From Shimia abyssi (GTDB lineage: Bacteria; Pseudomonadota; Alphaproteobacteria; Rhodobacterales; Rhodobacteraceae): a stretch of DNA of 64,000 nt. Below the pieces are notes generated by a model. The model was not told the origin of the DNA. It was given only the letters and a program-made list of their open reading frames with translations, and ran no database searches. The translations under genes and the position numbers were made by a program. The stretch lies in contig NZ_PYGJ01000010.1 in NCBI RefSeq assembly GCF_003014475.1, positions 84,570 to 148,569 on the forward strand, written 5' to 3'. This document shows positions 35,508 to 44,741 of the stretch, piece after piece (within the stretch, counting starts at the first letter, position 1; each line of letters opens with the position of its first letter).

Positions 35508-36467
35508 TTACTGCGTTGCTGCCGCAACAACTGGTTTCCACTTGTCTTCGTTAGCGCCCATCCAAGCCGCGACAACGTCTTCAACCTTTTGACCATCCAC
35601 GTCGACAGCACCCATCATCGGCTGCTGATCTTCTACAGCGAGCGTGTAATTCACAAGGATCTCGTGCGCGGCGGGAGACTGTTCTTTAAGGCCAGGCCAA
35701 GCCGCCTTGAAGATCCGCGACGGTGCAAAGTCACAGTCATTTACGGCGTTCGGGTTCGGCCCCCAGGACGCATCTGTAAAGCAGGCATCTTCGCCCGGTG
35801 GCAGATCCACAAACTTCACGTCATAGGCCGACATCGCCCAATGTGGTTGCCAAAAGGTGATCAGCAACGGCGATTTCTTCTCGGTTGAGGCGCGCAGCTC
35901 CGCGATTAGAGCACCCTCAGACCCGGCAGGCACAGCCTTAAACGGCAAGCCTAACCCGACCATGCGATCCGAACCCGGTGTACCCCAATCCGCCGGATAA
36001 TCCACCAAACGGCCCATTGGGATCGTTTCGGCCGTGGCGAAGTTCACCGCGCAATTGCGCAGTGCTTCCCACGCTGGAAGACCCGGGCACAGTTCCTCTA
36101 CATGCGATGGATACGCAATACCTTCGCGGGCGTTCAGGCCAAGGTCTGACAGCTCTTCCAGCATCCCCTCGCCTTTTAGCACGGCATATTGATCCGACAC
36201 GTTCGACGACCAGATTTCCAGCGTCGCGTGGATGTCACCATCTGCAATCGCCTGAAACTGGTTCATCATACCCGCCGTGACATACTCCACGTCATATCCC
36301 GCCGCCTTCAGCATCTCGCCGGCGACATGGGTTGTGACGTGCTGACCTGTCCATTCATTGATTGCTAACTTGATCGGCTTACTTGTATCGCCAAGCTCCG
36401 CAGCACCAGCAGCACCCGCCGCCAACAACGCCAAAGCTGAAAGGCCCATCTTCATAGAGGATTTCAT
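35508..36467 (-). CDS. glycine betaine/choline-type ABC substrate-binding protein
   Basis: Periplasmic binding protein of 319 residues (OpuAC/ProX domain). The signal peptide MKSSMKMGLSALALLAAGAAGAAE is cut near AGA-AE. Aromatic residues that could form the quaternary-amine cage occur in INEWTGQH, EIWSSNVSD, PAWEALRN and ITFWQPHWAMSAYDV. This, with proV and the double permease, forms a three-gene operon for an osmoprotectant such as glycine betaine, proline betaine or choline. ATG 36467 has GGGAG upstream; the extra 27 codons of open frame are not signal-like. Confidence 0.88.
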   Translation of the reverse strand: MKSSMKMGLSALALLAAGAAGAAELGDTSKPIKLAINEWTGQHVTTHVAGEMLKAAGYDVEYVTAGMMNQFQAIADGDIHATLEIWSSNVSDQYAVLKGEGMLEELSDLGLNAREGIAYPSHVEELCPGLPAWEALRNCAVNFATAETIPMGRLVDYPADWGTPGSDRMVGLGLPFKAVPAGSEGALIAELRASTEKKSPLLITFWQPHWAMSAYDVKFVDLPPGEDACFTDASWGPNPNAVNDCDFAPSRIFKAAWPGLKEQSPAAHEILVNYTLAVEDQQPMMGAVDVDGQKVEDVVAAWMGANEDKWKPVVAAATQ

Positions 36468-36526
36468 CGTCGTCTCCCTGATCAGCGACCGCAATCTTGT
36501 ACGGTCATTTAATTTTTTGTATTCGC

Positions 36527-36555
36527 ATAAAATCATGCACAGAGACATCTGCCAA
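36527..36555 (-). promoter_or_regulatory. candidate promoter of the betaine transporter operon
   Basis: Reading leftward, TTGGCA (36555-36550) and TTTTAT (36532-36527) are 17 bases apart, about 60 bases before the ATG of the binding-protein gene. Both hexamers match four or five positions of the sigma-70 consensus. Confidence 0.45.
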
Positions 36556-36616
36556 GATTTATTTCGCTGATCTTAGGTGCGAATCGCCCTGCGCAAAAGG
36601 AGAGGACGCCCAGTTC

Positions 36617-37426
36617 CTACAGGCCGAGCACATCCACCATGTCATATTCGCCGGGTTTCTGAGTTTGCCCCCACAAGGCAGCCTTGAGAGCACCTCGGGC
36701 AAAAATCGTACGATCCGTTGCCATATGGCGCAGCACGATGCGTTCTCCGGCAGCGGCAAACAGAATGTCATGTTCCCCCACAATGTCACCCCCACGAATG
36801 GCCGTGAACCCAATATCGCCCCGTTTTCGTGCACCAGTGATGCCATCTCGCCCGCGATCAGCAACGTCGTTCAGCTCAACTCCACGCCCTTCAGCCGCGG
36901 CCTCGCCAAGCATCAAAGCTGTACCAGAAGGCGCGTCCACTTTGTGGTGATGGTGGGCTTCAATTACTTCAATGTCAAAATCTTCATCCAGCGCCTCAGC
37001 GACCTTGCGGGTCAGTTGGGTCAACAGATTAACTCCAAGGCTCATATTTCCAGCGCGTACAATCACTGCATGGCGCGCACATGGCGCAAGCTGTGCAATG
37101 TCTTCGACGGTCATCCCCGTGGTTCCGATCACATGCACAGCGCGCGCCTGTGCAGCCAGCTTAGCAAACTCAATGGTTGCTGCCGGTGCTGTAAAATCGA
37201 TAACCGCCTGTGCTTTGGCAAAGGCCTCCAACGGTTCATCTGTCACGGTCACCCCCAAGGCCGAACCGCCCATGGCCTCACCTATGTCGCGGCCAACCCA
37301 ATCGTGCCCCTTGCGCTCTATCGCACCTACCAGCCGGGCTTTTTTGCTCTCAACCACGGTTTTGATCAGCATCTGCCCCATGCGGCCTGAGGCCCCGGTG
37401 ATCGCGATACCTGGCAGGTCTTCCAT
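36617..37426 (-). CDS. dapB: 4-hydroxy-tetrahydrodipicolinate reductase
   Basis: DapB of 269 residues, NAD(P)H-dependent reductase in lysine and diaminopimelate synthesis. The nucleotide-binding loop is [12 protein letters not shown] (9-20), followed by the IDFTAP and IGTTGM motifs; the catalytic His/Lys region is [18 protein letters not shown] 37426 is chosen because the Rossmann strand begins immediately after it and GGAGACGACGC precedes it. It is divergent from rbfA across a 116-base region with a repeated GCTTGGCAAA (37491-37500 and 37506-37515). Confidence 0.96.
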   Translation of the reverse strand: MEDLPGIAITGASGRMGQMLIKTVVESKKARLVGAIERKGHDWVGRDIGEAMGGSALGVTVTDEPLEAFAKAQAVIDFTAPAATIEFAKLAAQARAVHVIGTTGMTVEDIAQLAPCARHAVIVRAGNMSLGVNLLTQLTRKVAEALDEDFDIEVIEAHHHHKVDAPSGTALMLGEAAAEGRGVELNDVADRGRDGITGARKRGDIGFTAIRGGDIVGEHDILFAAAGERIVLRHMATDRTIFARGALKAALWGQTQKPGEYDMVDVLGL

Positions 37427-37542
37427 TGCGTCGTCTCCATCTTGGCGGTAGTTCAATTGGCTTCGGGCCCTGCTTAACCAATGCCTGCCCGCTTGGCAAA
37501 GCCCTGCTTGGCAAAAGACTGTGAAAAGCATAAGTGGTGGGT

Positions 37543-37941
37543 ATGGCTAAGAACACATATCAAGACGGCTACGGCCCATCTCAACGACAATTGCGCGTCG
37601 GCGAACAAATCCGCCGTACGCTTTCCGAAGTGCTGATGCGTGGGGACATTCATGACCCCGACCTTAACCGCATGTCGATCACGGTGGGCGAAGTGCGCAC
37701 TTCGCCTGACCTCAAGATAGCAACGGCCTATGTGCTGCCCTTAGGTGGCAAGGGCAAGGACGAAGTGATCGCACTTTTGGCACGCAACAAGGGCGAACTG
37801 CGCCGCGTCATTGGTAAAAAGACTGGCCTGAAATACACGCCCGACCTGCGTTTCCAACTGGACCAGACATTTGACCAGATGGACGACACCCGTCGCATGC
37901 TTTCCGAGGATCGCGTTAGACGGGACGTCGACGACCAATGA
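37543..37941 (+). CDS. rbfA: 30S ribosome-binding factor A
   Basis: RbfA of 132 residues, a KH-fold factor that binds the 30S subunit during late maturation and cold adaptation. Family motifs are [17 protein letters not shown] near the start, the strand [23 protein letters not shown] and [23 protein letters not shown] towards the end. The ATG at 37543 is preferred to the in-frame GTG at 37534. Its stop codon overlaps the next start (ATGA at 37938-37941), so it is coupled to the glycosidase gene and then truB. Confidence 0.95.
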   Translation: MAKNTYQDGYGPSQRQLRVGEQIRRTLSEVLMRGDIHDPDLNRMSITVGEVRTSPDLKIATAYVLPLGGKGKDEVIALLARNKGELRRVIGKKTGLKYTPDLRFQLDQTFDQMDDTRRMLSEDRVRRDVDDQ

Positions 37942-38675
37942 TGTTCAGGGGCGCGCTTGCTTTCGCTATACTCGGGCTTGCCCCTCAACTGGCGCAAGCA
38001 ACCGCTTGCGATGAACTCGACTACTTGGGCAAGCGCTTTACGGTTTGCACTGTGAACGCGTCTGAAGAGCAGATCAAATTGTTCCTTCGGGACGAAAGCG
38101 GCAATATTCTGGGACAGTTTTCTGACGTATCGCGCCATATCGGCGACAACGCAGAGCTGGTTTTTGCCATGAATGGCGGCATGTACCACCCTAACCGCGC
38201 TCCTGTCGGCCACTACGTCGAAAATGGAACGCCAGAGACCCCCCTCCTCACTGGCGCAAGCAAGGGGAATTTCGGACTGCTACCCAATGGTGTATTCTGC
38301 ATCCGCGGATCGCGGGCCGATGTCTTTGAAACGTTAGCCTTCGCAGACCAATCGCCCGATTGCGAGTTTGCTACACAATCCGGGCCCATGCTTGTGATTG
38401 ATGGTGAATTGCACCCAAGGTTTCTGGTCGATAGCACATCCCGTTTTATCCGCAATGGCGTTGGCACGTCACGCGACGGCAAAACAGTGGTATTCGCGAT
38501 ATCCGACGCGCCAGTCACGTTTTACGAGTTCGGCAGTTTTTTCCGCGATATACTGGCCACGCATAGTGCCCTTTATTTTGACGGCAAAGTAAGCCGCATC
38601 CATGCACCACAGCTCGACAGATCGGATTCCGGGTTTTGGATGGGGCCAATCGTAGGCGTGGTTGCCCAAAATTAA
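37938..38675 (+). CDS. phosphodiester glycosidase (NAGPA/DUF2233) family exported protein
   Basis: Exported protein of 245 residues with signal peptide [21 protein letters not shown]. The phosphodiester glycosidase domain motifs are [45 protein letters not shown] and [18 protein letters not shown]. The family includes the enzyme that uncovers mannose 6-phosphate in lysosomal targeting, and bacterial members act on glycan or teichoic-type phosphodiesters; the local substrate is unknown. Its place between rbfA and truB, joined by an ATGA overlap, is odd because it has no evident link to translation. Confidence 0.87.
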   Translation: MMFRGALAFAILGLAPQLAQATACDELDYLGKRFTVCTVNASEEQIKLFLRDESGNILGQFSDVSRHIGDNAELVFAMNGGMYHPNRAPVGHYVENGTPETPLLTGASKGNFGLLPNGVFCIRGSRADVFETLAFADQSPDCEFATQSGPMLVIDGELHPRFLVDSTSRFIRNGVGTSRDGKTVVFAISDAPVTFYEFGSFFRDILATHSALYFDGKVSRIHAPQLDRSDSGFWMGPIVGVVAQN

Positions 38676-38747
38676 CCGGCACGCGTTTGACACCTCCGTC
38701 GCAATCCGCTACCCCGCCGATCTCATCATCGAAATTGGACGTTTATA

Positions 38748-39662
38748 ATGGCACGCAAACGCAAAGGGCGCGACATTTCTGGCTGGCTGGTGATCGACAA
38801 GCCGGCAGGGATTACGTCGACATCTGTTGTCAACAAAGTTCGCTGGGCGATGGACGCAAAGAAAGCCGGACATGCCGGTACGCTCGACCCAGAAGCAACC
38901 GGCGTTTTGGCCGTTGCCTTGGGCGAGGCAACCAAAACAGTTCCCTACATAACCGATGCCCTAAAAGCCTACACCTTTACAGTCCGGCTGGGCCAAAAGA
39001 CCAATACAGACGACGCCGAGGGCGAGGTTATCGCCAGCTCAGATTCTCGCCCGTCCGATGACGCAATCAAAGAGGCCCTCGGACATTTTGTCGGCGACAT
39101 CATGCAAGTGCCACCCAAGTTCTCAGCCGTAAAGATTGATGGTCAGCGCGCCTACAAGCTTGCACGCGATGGTGAGGATGTTGAAATCGCGGCTCGTCCG
39201 CTTTGGGTAGAAGAACTGGTTTTAACGGACCGAGAGGATGCGGATCACGTCACACTTGAAATGATCTGTGGCAAGGGGGGCTATGTGCGTTCGATCGCCC
39301 GTGATCTGGGAGAGGCGCTTGGCTGTTATGGACACGTACGAGAGTTGCGGCGAATTTGGTCGGGTCCGTTTGACGCGGAAAACGGCCTTAGTCTCGAGAC
39401 AATTGATGACAATGCAAAATCAACCGACCTTGACGCATACTTATTGCCACTTGAACAGGGTTTGATCGATTTGCCAGAGGTCAAAGCGACGGCTCAAAGT
39501 GCCATTCGTCTACGCAATGGGAACCCTGGTATGGTCATCGCCAATGACGTCGAATACGGCGATGAATGCTGGGCCTCAATCGATGGACAGCCGGTCGCCG
39601 TTGGGATTTACAAAAATGGAGAATTGCATCCTTCTCGCGTGTTCGTAATGCCAAACACATGA
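38748..39662 (+). CDS. truB: tRNA pseudouridine(55) synthase
   Basis: TruB of 304 residues, making pseudouridine 55 in the T-loop of tRNAs. The motifs [14 protein letters not shown] (11-24) and [14 protein letters not shown] (41-54) are present, with the nucleophile D47, as are [15 protein letters not shown] and [13 protein letters not shown]. The stop codon overlaps the start of the DUF1643 gene (ATGA at 39659-39662). GGAC before the ATG is a modest ribosome binding site. Confidence 0.96.
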   Translation: MARKRKGRDISGWLVIDKPAGITSTSVVNKVRWAMDAKKAGHAGTLDPEATGVLAVALGEATKTVPYITDALKAYTFTVRLGQKTNTDDAEGEVIASSDSRPSDDAIKEALGHFVGDIMQVPPKFSAVKIDGQRAYKLARDGEDVEIAARPLWVEELVLTDREDADHVTLEMICGKGGYVRSIARDLGEALGCYGHVRELRRIWSGPFDAENGLSLETIDDNAKSTDLDAYLLPLEQGLIDLPEVKATAQSAIRLRNGNPGMVIANDVEYGDECWASIDGQPVAVGIYKNGELHPSRVFVMPNT

Positions 39663-40198
39663 TCACGCGTACGTTCCAAAAGGGAGATGCTGCCTCAGTT
39701 GCGACTTACTCTGACTGCGGGACCTACCGCTATTCGCTGACCCGTGTTTGGGATGACAGCGCAGCGAAAGTCACATTCATCATGCTAAATCCGTCCAAGG
39801 CGACCGAAGCACAGAACGATCCGACCATCGAACGATGCGAACGTCGCGCCCGCGCCTTGGGTTTTGGCGGATTTTGCGCCACCAACATTTTTGCTCTGCG
39901 AGAAACCAATCCACGTATTCTGCGTAATCATCCAAATCCAGTTGGCCCGGACAACGACTCAATTGTCGCAGAGTGTTGTCGTTGGGCAGATGTAATCGTT
40001 GCGGCCTGGGGCGCACATGGTGTCCATTTGGAACAGGGAAGTAGAATGCGCCGGGTATTGGCCGGCTTGGATCGCACCATTCACGCGTTGGGAACAACCA
40101 AACACGGGCACCCCAGGCATCCATTGTATATCTCTTACGCAACCCAGCCAAAGCCGTGGCGTCTGACAAGTTGCTCGGACGGTCCAAAGACAAGTTAA
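39659..40198 (+). CDS. DUF1643 domain protein
   Basis: Protein of 179 residues of the DUF1643 family, recognised by [21 protein letters not shown] and the following [19 protein letters not shown]; the C-terminal AWGAHG and [15 protein letters not shown] motifs are also typical. No function is established. The start overlaps the truB stop codon, so it is probably translated with truB. Longer frames starting from 39566 lie inside truB and are rejected. Confidence 0.85.
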   Translation: MITRTFQKGDAASVATYSDCGTYRYSLTRVWDDSAAKVTFIMLNPSKATEAQNDPTIERCERRARALGFGGFCATNIFALRETNPRILRNHPNPVGPDNDSIVAECCRWADVIVAAWGAHGVHLEQGSRMRRVLAGLDRTIHALGTTKHGHPRHPLYISYATQPKPWRLTSCSDGPKTS

Positions 40199-40275
40199 CC
40201 AATGATCCGAGATGGATTTTACTAAGCTCCGGTTATGTGGCTTACTGCCTTGAGAAAAAGGTGAGATTTTGAACT

Positions 40276-41262
40276 ATGTTGTTCTTGGCTGGATTATTGG
40301 GTCTTATGGTAGGTGCTGCAGCATTTGTTGCCGTTGAAACTCCGACAACGGACGATGAGGGCGACATCGTTTCCATTACAACCGACCCGAGTAGCGAAGA
40401 ACCTACACCTCCTGAATTGCCGGAACCTAACGCGCCAAATTCGATTACTGGTTCCGTCGGTAATGACATTCTTTCTGGAACAGATCAGAATGATGTCCTC
40501 AGCGGCAATGAAAGAAATGACCAGTTAAACGGTTATGTCGGCAACGACACAATGTACGGTGGCGATGGTCACGATGTCATACACGGTTCAACTGGAAATG
40601 ATGTTATTTTTGGCGGCGCGGACGACGATTTATTGCACGGCGATTACGGCGAAGACATTCTTTCCGGCGGCGACGGCCAAGACACAATGTTCGGTCATGT
40701 AGGCGAAGATACAATCGAAGGCGGCTCCGGCGACGACTCATTGGTTGGCGGCATGGGCCATGATCAGCTGCTAGGCGGCGCAGGTGACGACGCACTTCAT
40801 GGCGGGTTGGATGATGACAATCTGCAAGGTGGCACGGGCTCGGACACTCTTTTCGGTGGGGATGGAAACGACATTTTGTCGGGGGTTACTCAATTAGCTC
40901 AACAAGACGACACTGACTACCTTAACGGTGGAAACGGAAGTGATAGTTTGTTTGGCGGCGCCGGGGATATTTTGTCTGGCGGTGAAGGGTATGACTCGTT
41001 CTTTTTGAACGATGCAGCGCAATACGGTGAACCAGTCACCGTAATGGATTTCGACCCATCTCAGGACAATTTGGTACTCATATACGACGACATTGATGGC
41101 GACCCTCAGGTCACAATTGAACCAGATACAAACGAAGGCAATGCAGTTCGCGTGCTTGTCAATGGAACAGAGCTTGCCCTTGTACACGGCGGTGAGGATC
41201 TGAACGCAGCAGACATTTCGCTCATGCCGCAAAGCGCAGAGGCCTTTGCACTATCCAGTTAA
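40276..41262 (+). CDS. small RTX (hemolysin-type calcium-binding repeat) protein
   Basis: Protein of 328 residues. An N-terminal hydrophobic helix (MLFLAGLLGLMVGAAAFVAV) may be a signal or anchor, followed by an acidic/Pro-rich linker (about 22-55). Residues about 57-235 hold roughly eighteen degenerate GGxGxDxLx nonapeptides, for example GGDGNDILS and GGAGDDALH, which fold into a calcium-binding beta-roll. The C-terminus (DFDPSQDNLVLIYDD) resembles the ends of RTX proteins exported by type I secretion. No type I exporter is nearby. Its AT-richer composition than truB suggests a different history. Function unknown. Confidence 0.85.
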   Translation: MLFLAGLLGLMVGAAAFVAVETPTTDDEGDIVSITTDPSSEEPTPPELPEPNAPNSITGSVGNDILSGTDQNDVLSGNERNDQLNGYVGNDTMYGGDGHDVIHGSTGNDVIFGGADDDLLHGDYGEDILSGGDGQDTMFGHVGEDTIEGGSGDDSLVGGMGHDQLLGGAGDDALHGGLDDDNLQGGTGSDTLFGGDGNDILSGVTQLAQQDDTDYLNGGNGSDSLFGGAGDILSGGEGYDSFFLNDAAQYGEPVTVMDFDPSQDNLVLIYDDIDGDPQVTIEPDTNEGNAVRVLVNGTELALVHGGEDLNAADISLMPQSAEAFALSS

Positions 41263-41287
41263 GGTGACGATAACACCTCTTTTCTTT
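41262..41287 (+). terminator. terminator after the RTX gene
   Basis: AGGTG/CACCT (41262-41266 with 41274-41278) with a seven-base loop, followed by CTTTTCTTTT. The stem is short but well placed after the stop codon. Confidence 0.55.
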
Positions 41288-41408
41288 TACTCAGTTTTCA
41301 CCTATACGCGCGCATCTACCCAACGAATCTTGCGTAGATTTCTCTAAAGGACCTTGCTGGACGACATCCCGGCCTGAGCCCTAAACCCCTAAGTTCAAGG
41401 AGACCCCG

Positions 41409-41678
41409 ATGTCGATTACAGCTGAAGACAAAGCACGCGTCATGACTGAATTCGCGACTAAAGAGGGCGATACTGGCTCGCCCGAAGTTCAGGTTGCCAT
41501 TCTAACATCTCGTATCAACACCCTGACCGAACACTTCAAAACCCACAAGAAAGACAACCACGGTCGCCGTGGCCTTTTGAAAATGGTCGCACAGCGCCGT
41601 AAGCTGCTGGACTACCTGAAGGGCAAAGAAGAAGCCCGTTACCAGGACTTGATTAAGCGTTTGGGCATCCGCCGTTAA
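41409..41678 (+). CDS. rpsO: 30S ribosomal protein S15
   Basis: S15 of 89 residues, a primary 16S rRNA-binding protein. The family hallmark [17 protein letters not shown] and the [20 protein letters not shown] segment are present, ending KRLGIRR. AAGGAGACC gives a strong ribosome binding site. It ends at a clear terminator and is convergent with the rplQ end of the large ribosomal cluster. The pnp gene that often follows rpsO is not here. Confidence 0.98.
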   Translation: MSITAEDKARVMTEFATKEGDTGSPEVQVAILTSRINTLTEHFKTHKKDNHGRRGLLKMVAQRRKLLDYLKGKEEARYQDLIKRLGIRR

Positions 41679-41725
41679 TCAAGACCAATTGATGCGTCGC
41701 GTATTTTTTACCGACTACAAATTCT

Positions 41726-41758
41726 GGCCCATCGCATACAAATGCGGCGGGCCTTTTT
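41726..41758 (+). terminator. rpsO terminator
   Basis: Stem GGCCC..CGCAT / ATGCG..GGGCC (41726-41753) with an ACAA loop is followed by TTTTT (41754-41758), a Rho-independent terminator for rpsO. Confidence 0.8.
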
Positions 41759-41890
41759 GTGTGTATTTCCGGCGATTGGTTCTATTGGCGCCCAAAAACG
41801 TCCATGGACTGCCTATGCGGAGGCTAAAGCTTGTCGCTCTTGTGTGCGAAACATAGCCAATGACCGATATCTTGCTTCAGGGACCGCTAA

Positions 41891-41925
41891 AACAAAAAAC
41901 CCTGCCCGACAACGTCGAACAGGGT
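41891..41925 (-). terminator. rplQ (alpha operon) terminator
   Basis: Leftward, arms 41925-41914 and 41910-41899 (ACCCTGTTCGAC paired with GTCGGGCAGGGT) form a stem with a GTT loop followed by TTTTTTGTTTT. It ends the rpsM-rpsK-rpoA-rplQ unit, 23 bases after the rplQ stop. Confidence 0.85.
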
Positions 41926-41947
41926 CGCATTTCTGCAAGAACAGAGA

Positions 41948-42367
41948 TTACTCTTCCGCAGCGTCTTCTAGAGCTACGCGAGCCTTGTCTGCTGCACCTT
42001 TGGCATCAGCGTCGCGATCGACGAATTCGATGATCGCCATCGGAGCCATATCACCATAACGGAAACCGGCTTTCATAATGCGGATGTAACCACCCGGACG
42101 GTCTGCATAGCGTGGTCCAAGAATGTCGAACAACTTAGAGACATACTGGTCTTCCTTCAGACGTGCTGCGGCCTGACGCCTTGCGTGCAAGTCACCACGC
42201 TTTGCCAGGGTGATCAGCTTTTCCACGATTGGACGCAGTTCCTTGGCTTTTGGAAGAGTTGTTTTGATTTGTTCGTGCTCAATCAGCGATCCCGCCATGT
42301 TTGAGAACATGGCCTTACGGTGTTCATGAGTTCGGTTTAGGCGGCGGTAACCACGAGCGTGACGCAT
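41948..42367 (-). CDS. rplQ: 50S ribosomal protein L17
   Basis: L17 of 139 residues, at the polypeptide exit region of the large subunit. The N-terminal [24 protein letters not shown] motif, the [19 protein letters not shown] segment and the [10 protein letters not shown] motif are diagnostic; the acidic tail DAAEE is common in alphaproteobacteria. Last gene of the alpha block, separated from rpoA by 141 bases that contain a palindrome. Confidence 0.97.
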   Translation of the reverse strand: MRHARGYRRLNRTHEHRKAMFSNMAGSLIEHEQIKTTLPKAKELRPIVEKLITLAKRGDLHARRQAAARLKEDQYVSKLFDILGPRYADRPGGYIRIMKAGFRYGDMAPMAIIEFVDRDADAKGAADKARVALEDAAEE

Positions 42368-42473
42368 TTTTCAATTCCTTCTTCGCGTTTTGCTTTGTCC
42401 GGCAGCCGATGCGTGTCAGCCACTCTCCTTGGGGCGACTATGCCCATATGTCCCCGGCAATCCGGGCATTCAG

Positions 42474-42501
42474 GTAGGTCGGACAAAATTGTCCGACCTA
42501 C
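42474..42501. repeat. 13-bp-arm palindrome between rpoA and rplQ
   Basis: A perfect inverted repeat with arms GTAGGTCGGACAA (42474-42486) and TTGTCCGACCTAC (42489-42501) around two bases. No T-run follows in the leftward direction. It is a strong candidate for a dispersed palindromic unit or an RNA processing site between two cotranscribed genes. Confidence 0.7.
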
Positions 42502-42508
42502 GGATTTG

Positions 42509-43525
42509 TTAAAAAGCGTCTTCAAACTTTTTGGCCAAATCTTCGATGTTGTCTGGCGGCCAGTCTTCGACGTCCATCCCAAGGTGCAGTCCCATTCCGG
42601 ACAGAACTTCCTTGATTTCATTCAACGACTTACGCCCAAAGTTTGGTGTCCGAAGCATTTCGGCTTCAGTTTTCTGAATCAGATCACCAATATAAACTAT
42701 GTTGTCGTTTTTCAGACAGTTCGCCGAACGTACTGACAGTTCAAGCTCGTCCACTTTCTTCAAGAGAAGTGGGTTAAATTCGAGACCATCATCTTCTTCT
42801 TGACGACCTGCTGATTCCGGTTCGTCGAAGTTCACGAAGATCGAAAGCTGATCTTGCAGAATGCGCGCAGCAAAAGCCACAGCGTCTTCCGGAGTGATTG
42901 AGCCATCGGTATCGATTTTCATGGTCAGCTTGTCATAATCCAGAACCTGACCTTCCCGCGTCGGCTGAACATCATAGCTGACTTTCTTAACCGGCGAATA
43001 GATCGCATCAATCGGGATCAAACCAATCGGTGCATCTTCAGGCTTGTTCTTATCAGCAGACACATAGCCTTTGCCGGTATTGACAGTCAGTTCCATATAC
43101 AGATCCGCACCGTCATCCAGATGACAAATCACGTGTTCTTTATTCAGAACCTCGATACCCGCACTGTCGCTGATGTCGCCAGCCGTAACCGCACCAGGAC
43201 CCTTGGCATTAATCGAAAGACGCTTTGGCCCTTCAACTTCCATGCGAAGAGCAACTTGCTTGAGATTAAGGATCACGTCTGTCACGTCTTCACGAACGCC
43301 CGCGACGCTCGAGAACTCGTGCAGCACGTTGTCGATCTGAACACTTGTGATTGCCGCGCCCTGTAGGCTCGACATCAGCACGCGGCGCAGCGCGTTGCCC
43401 AAGGTCAGACCAAAACCCCGCTCGAGTGGTTCTGCCACAACAGTTGCCTGACGCGCAGGGTCATTGCCCGGCTTCACTTCAAGCTGGGTCGGCTTGATCA
43501 ATTCTGCCCAATTCTTGTGGATCAT
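42509..43525 (-). CDS. rpoA: DNA-directed RNA polymerase subunit alpha
   Basis: RpoA of 338 residues, the assembly platform of RNA polymerase. The N-terminal domain (about 1-230) starts [16 protein letters not shown] and contains [22 protein letters not shown]; an acidic linker follows ([14 protein letters not shown]) and the C-terminal domain (about 255-335; [34 protein letters not shown]) contacts promoter DNA and activators. ATG 43525 is chosen because homology begins there and GGAGGGACGT precedes it; the open frame runs 20 codons further. Confidence 0.98.
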   Translation of the reverse strand: MIHKNWAELIKPTQLEVKPGNDPARQATVVAEPLERGFGLTLGNALRRVLMSSLQGAAITSVQIDNVLHEFSSVAGVREDVTDVILNLKQVALRMEVEGPKRLSINAKGPGAVTAGDISDSAGIEVLNKEHVICHLDDGADLYMELTVNTGKGYVSADKNKPEDAPIGLIPIDAIYSPVKKVSYDVQPTREGQVLDYDKLTMKIDTDGSITPEDAVAFAARILQDQLSIFVNFDEPESAGRQEEDDGLEFNPLLLKKVDELELSVRSANCLKNDNIVYIGDLIQKTEAEMLRTPNFGRKSLNEIKEVLSGMGLHLGMDVEDWPPDNIEDLAKKFEDAF

Positions 43526-43639
43526 ACGTCCCTCCATTCTTGTTTGCCTCTCATGTCCAAAAGAGACAAACGCCCGAGGTTTCAAAACGACAAAATGGGG
43601 CCGTGGAAATCACGCGGCCCCAAATTGGAAATAATTCGC

Positions 43640-44029
43640 TTAAACGCGGCGGCGCTTCGGCGGGCGGCAACCATTGTGCGCGATGGGAGTAACATCACGG
43701 ATCGACGTGATGTTAAAGCCAACAGCGGCCAAAGCGCGCAGTGCGGATTCCCGACCCGAACCGGGGCCCTGAACTTCTACTTCCAGAGTTTTTACGCCAT
43801 GTTCCTGCGCTTTCTTACCGGCATCCTCTGCAGCCATCTGAGCCGCATAAGGTGTCGACTTCCGCGAGCCTTTGAAGCCCATGGTGCCAGCCGACGACCA
43901 CGAAATCGCGTTCCCCTGAACGTCAGAAATCAGGATTTTGGTGTTGTTGAACGAAGAGTTCACATGAGCAACGCCGGAGGCGATATTCTTGCGCTCTTTT
44001 TTCTTTGTACGAGTCTTATCACGTGCCAT
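43640..44029 (-). CDS. rpsK: 30S ribosomal protein S11
   Basis: S11 of 129 residues, in the platform of the 30S subunit near the mRNA exit. Recognised by [38 protein letters not shown], the [19 protein letters not shown] core and the C-terminal [25 protein letters not shown] precedes the ATG. Between rpsM and rpoA as in the classical alpha operon. Confidence 0.98.
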   Translation of the reverse strand: MARDKTRTKKKERKNIASGVAHVNSSFNNTKILISDVQGNAISWSSAGTMGFKGSRKSTPYAAQMAAEDAGKKAQEHGVKTLEVEVQGPGSGRESALRALAAVGFNITSIRDVTPIAHNGCRPPKRRRV

Positions 44030-44044
44030 TGATCAAACCCTCCC

Positions 44045-44413
44045 TTATTTCTTCTTACCAGCAATGGCCTTTGCAGGGCCTTTGCGAGTACGAGCGTTGG
44101 TGTGGGTACGCTGCCCGCGAACCGGAAGGTTGCGACGGTGACGCAGACCGCGGTAGCATCCGAGATCCATCAGGCGTTTAATGTTCATCTGCACTTCACG
44201 ACGCAGGTCACCTTCGACGGAGTAAGTCGCGTCAATGTGCTCACGGATGGACAGAACTTCTGCGTCGCTCAGTTCATTAACACGACGTGATTCGTCGATG
44301 TTCACCGAAGAACAGATTTCTTTGGCCGATGCTGGGCCAATACCAGTGATATAAGTCAGGGCGATCGGGACCCGCTTGTGGGTCGGGATGTTTACGCCGG
44401 CAATACGTGCCAC
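44045..44413 (-). CDS. rpsM: 30S ribosomal protein S13
   Basis: S13 of 122 residues, in the head of the 30S subunit contacting P-site tRNA and L5. It begins [20 protein letters not shown] and contains [15 protein letters not shown] and the basic C-terminal [20 protein letters not shown] and [11 protein letters not shown]. The initiation codon is GTG (44413-44411), unusual for a gene expected to be strongly expressed; AAAAGGAAAG precedes it. First gene of the last ribosomal block. Confidence 0.97.
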   Translation of the reverse strand: MARIAGVNIPTHKRVPIALTYITGIGPASAKEICSSVNIDESRRVNELSDAEVLSIREHIDATYSVEGDLRREVQMNIKRLMDLGCYRGLRHRRNLPVRGQRTHTNARTRKGPAKAIAGKKK

Positions 44414-44550
44414 GTGTCACTTTCCTTTTCGTTGCGGTTCCGTAACGCCGGAACCTTTTTTCACAACGTAAGCCCGACGCATTCCAGCGGCCGGGCCTCA
44501 GCTGATCAGGTGATCTTGCGGTGCGGGCGCGACCCGCTGCAATTGTTGAT

Positions 44551-44599
44551 TCTCTAATTAGAGATAAGGTGATTTATGGGCGATTAGCTGGTGTGTCAA
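44551..44599 (-). promoter_or_regulatory. rpsM (alpha block) promoter with palindrome at the start site
   Basis: Leftward, consensus -35 TTGACA (44599-44594), 17-base spacer, and a poorer -10 TAAATC (44576-44571). The palindrome TCTCTAATTAGAGA (44564-44551) lies where transcription should begin and may be an operator. The rest of the 328-base gap between rpsM and adk holds a terminator and no gene. Confidence 0.55.
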
Positions 44600-44684
44600 G
44601 CATCAATGAAATTCGGACACAACGACCTGCCGTTTACCATTCCGAACGGGTCCAACACTTTCCATTTACACCACCCGCAAGAGT

Positions 44685-44714
44685 AAAAAAAGAGCGACTC
44701 AGCTTGGCCGCTCT
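44685..44714 (-). terminator. adk terminator closing the rplO-secY-adk block
   Basis: Leftward, AGAGCG (44714-44709) pairs with CGCTCT (44696-44691) over a 12-base loop and is followed by six T residues (44690-44685). It lies 28 bases after the adk stop and separates adk from rpsM, normally one transcript in many bacteria. Confidence 0.75.
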
Positions 44715-44741
44715 AGTTAACCGTCAAACGCGAGCAGCGGT

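Noticed and set aside
36497..37390. Rightward open frame of 297 codons over dapB
   Set aside because: Antisense to dapB and without protein-like composition.
40440..41000. Regular short repeats that could be taken for a CRISPR array
   Set aside because: They are degenerate 27-base coding repeats of GGxGxDxLx in an RTX protein, with no constant repeat and unique spacer pattern.
42337..42621. Leftward open frame of 94 codons between rpoA and rplQ
   Set aside because: It overlaps the end of rpoA in another frame, spans the palindrome and has no conserved features.
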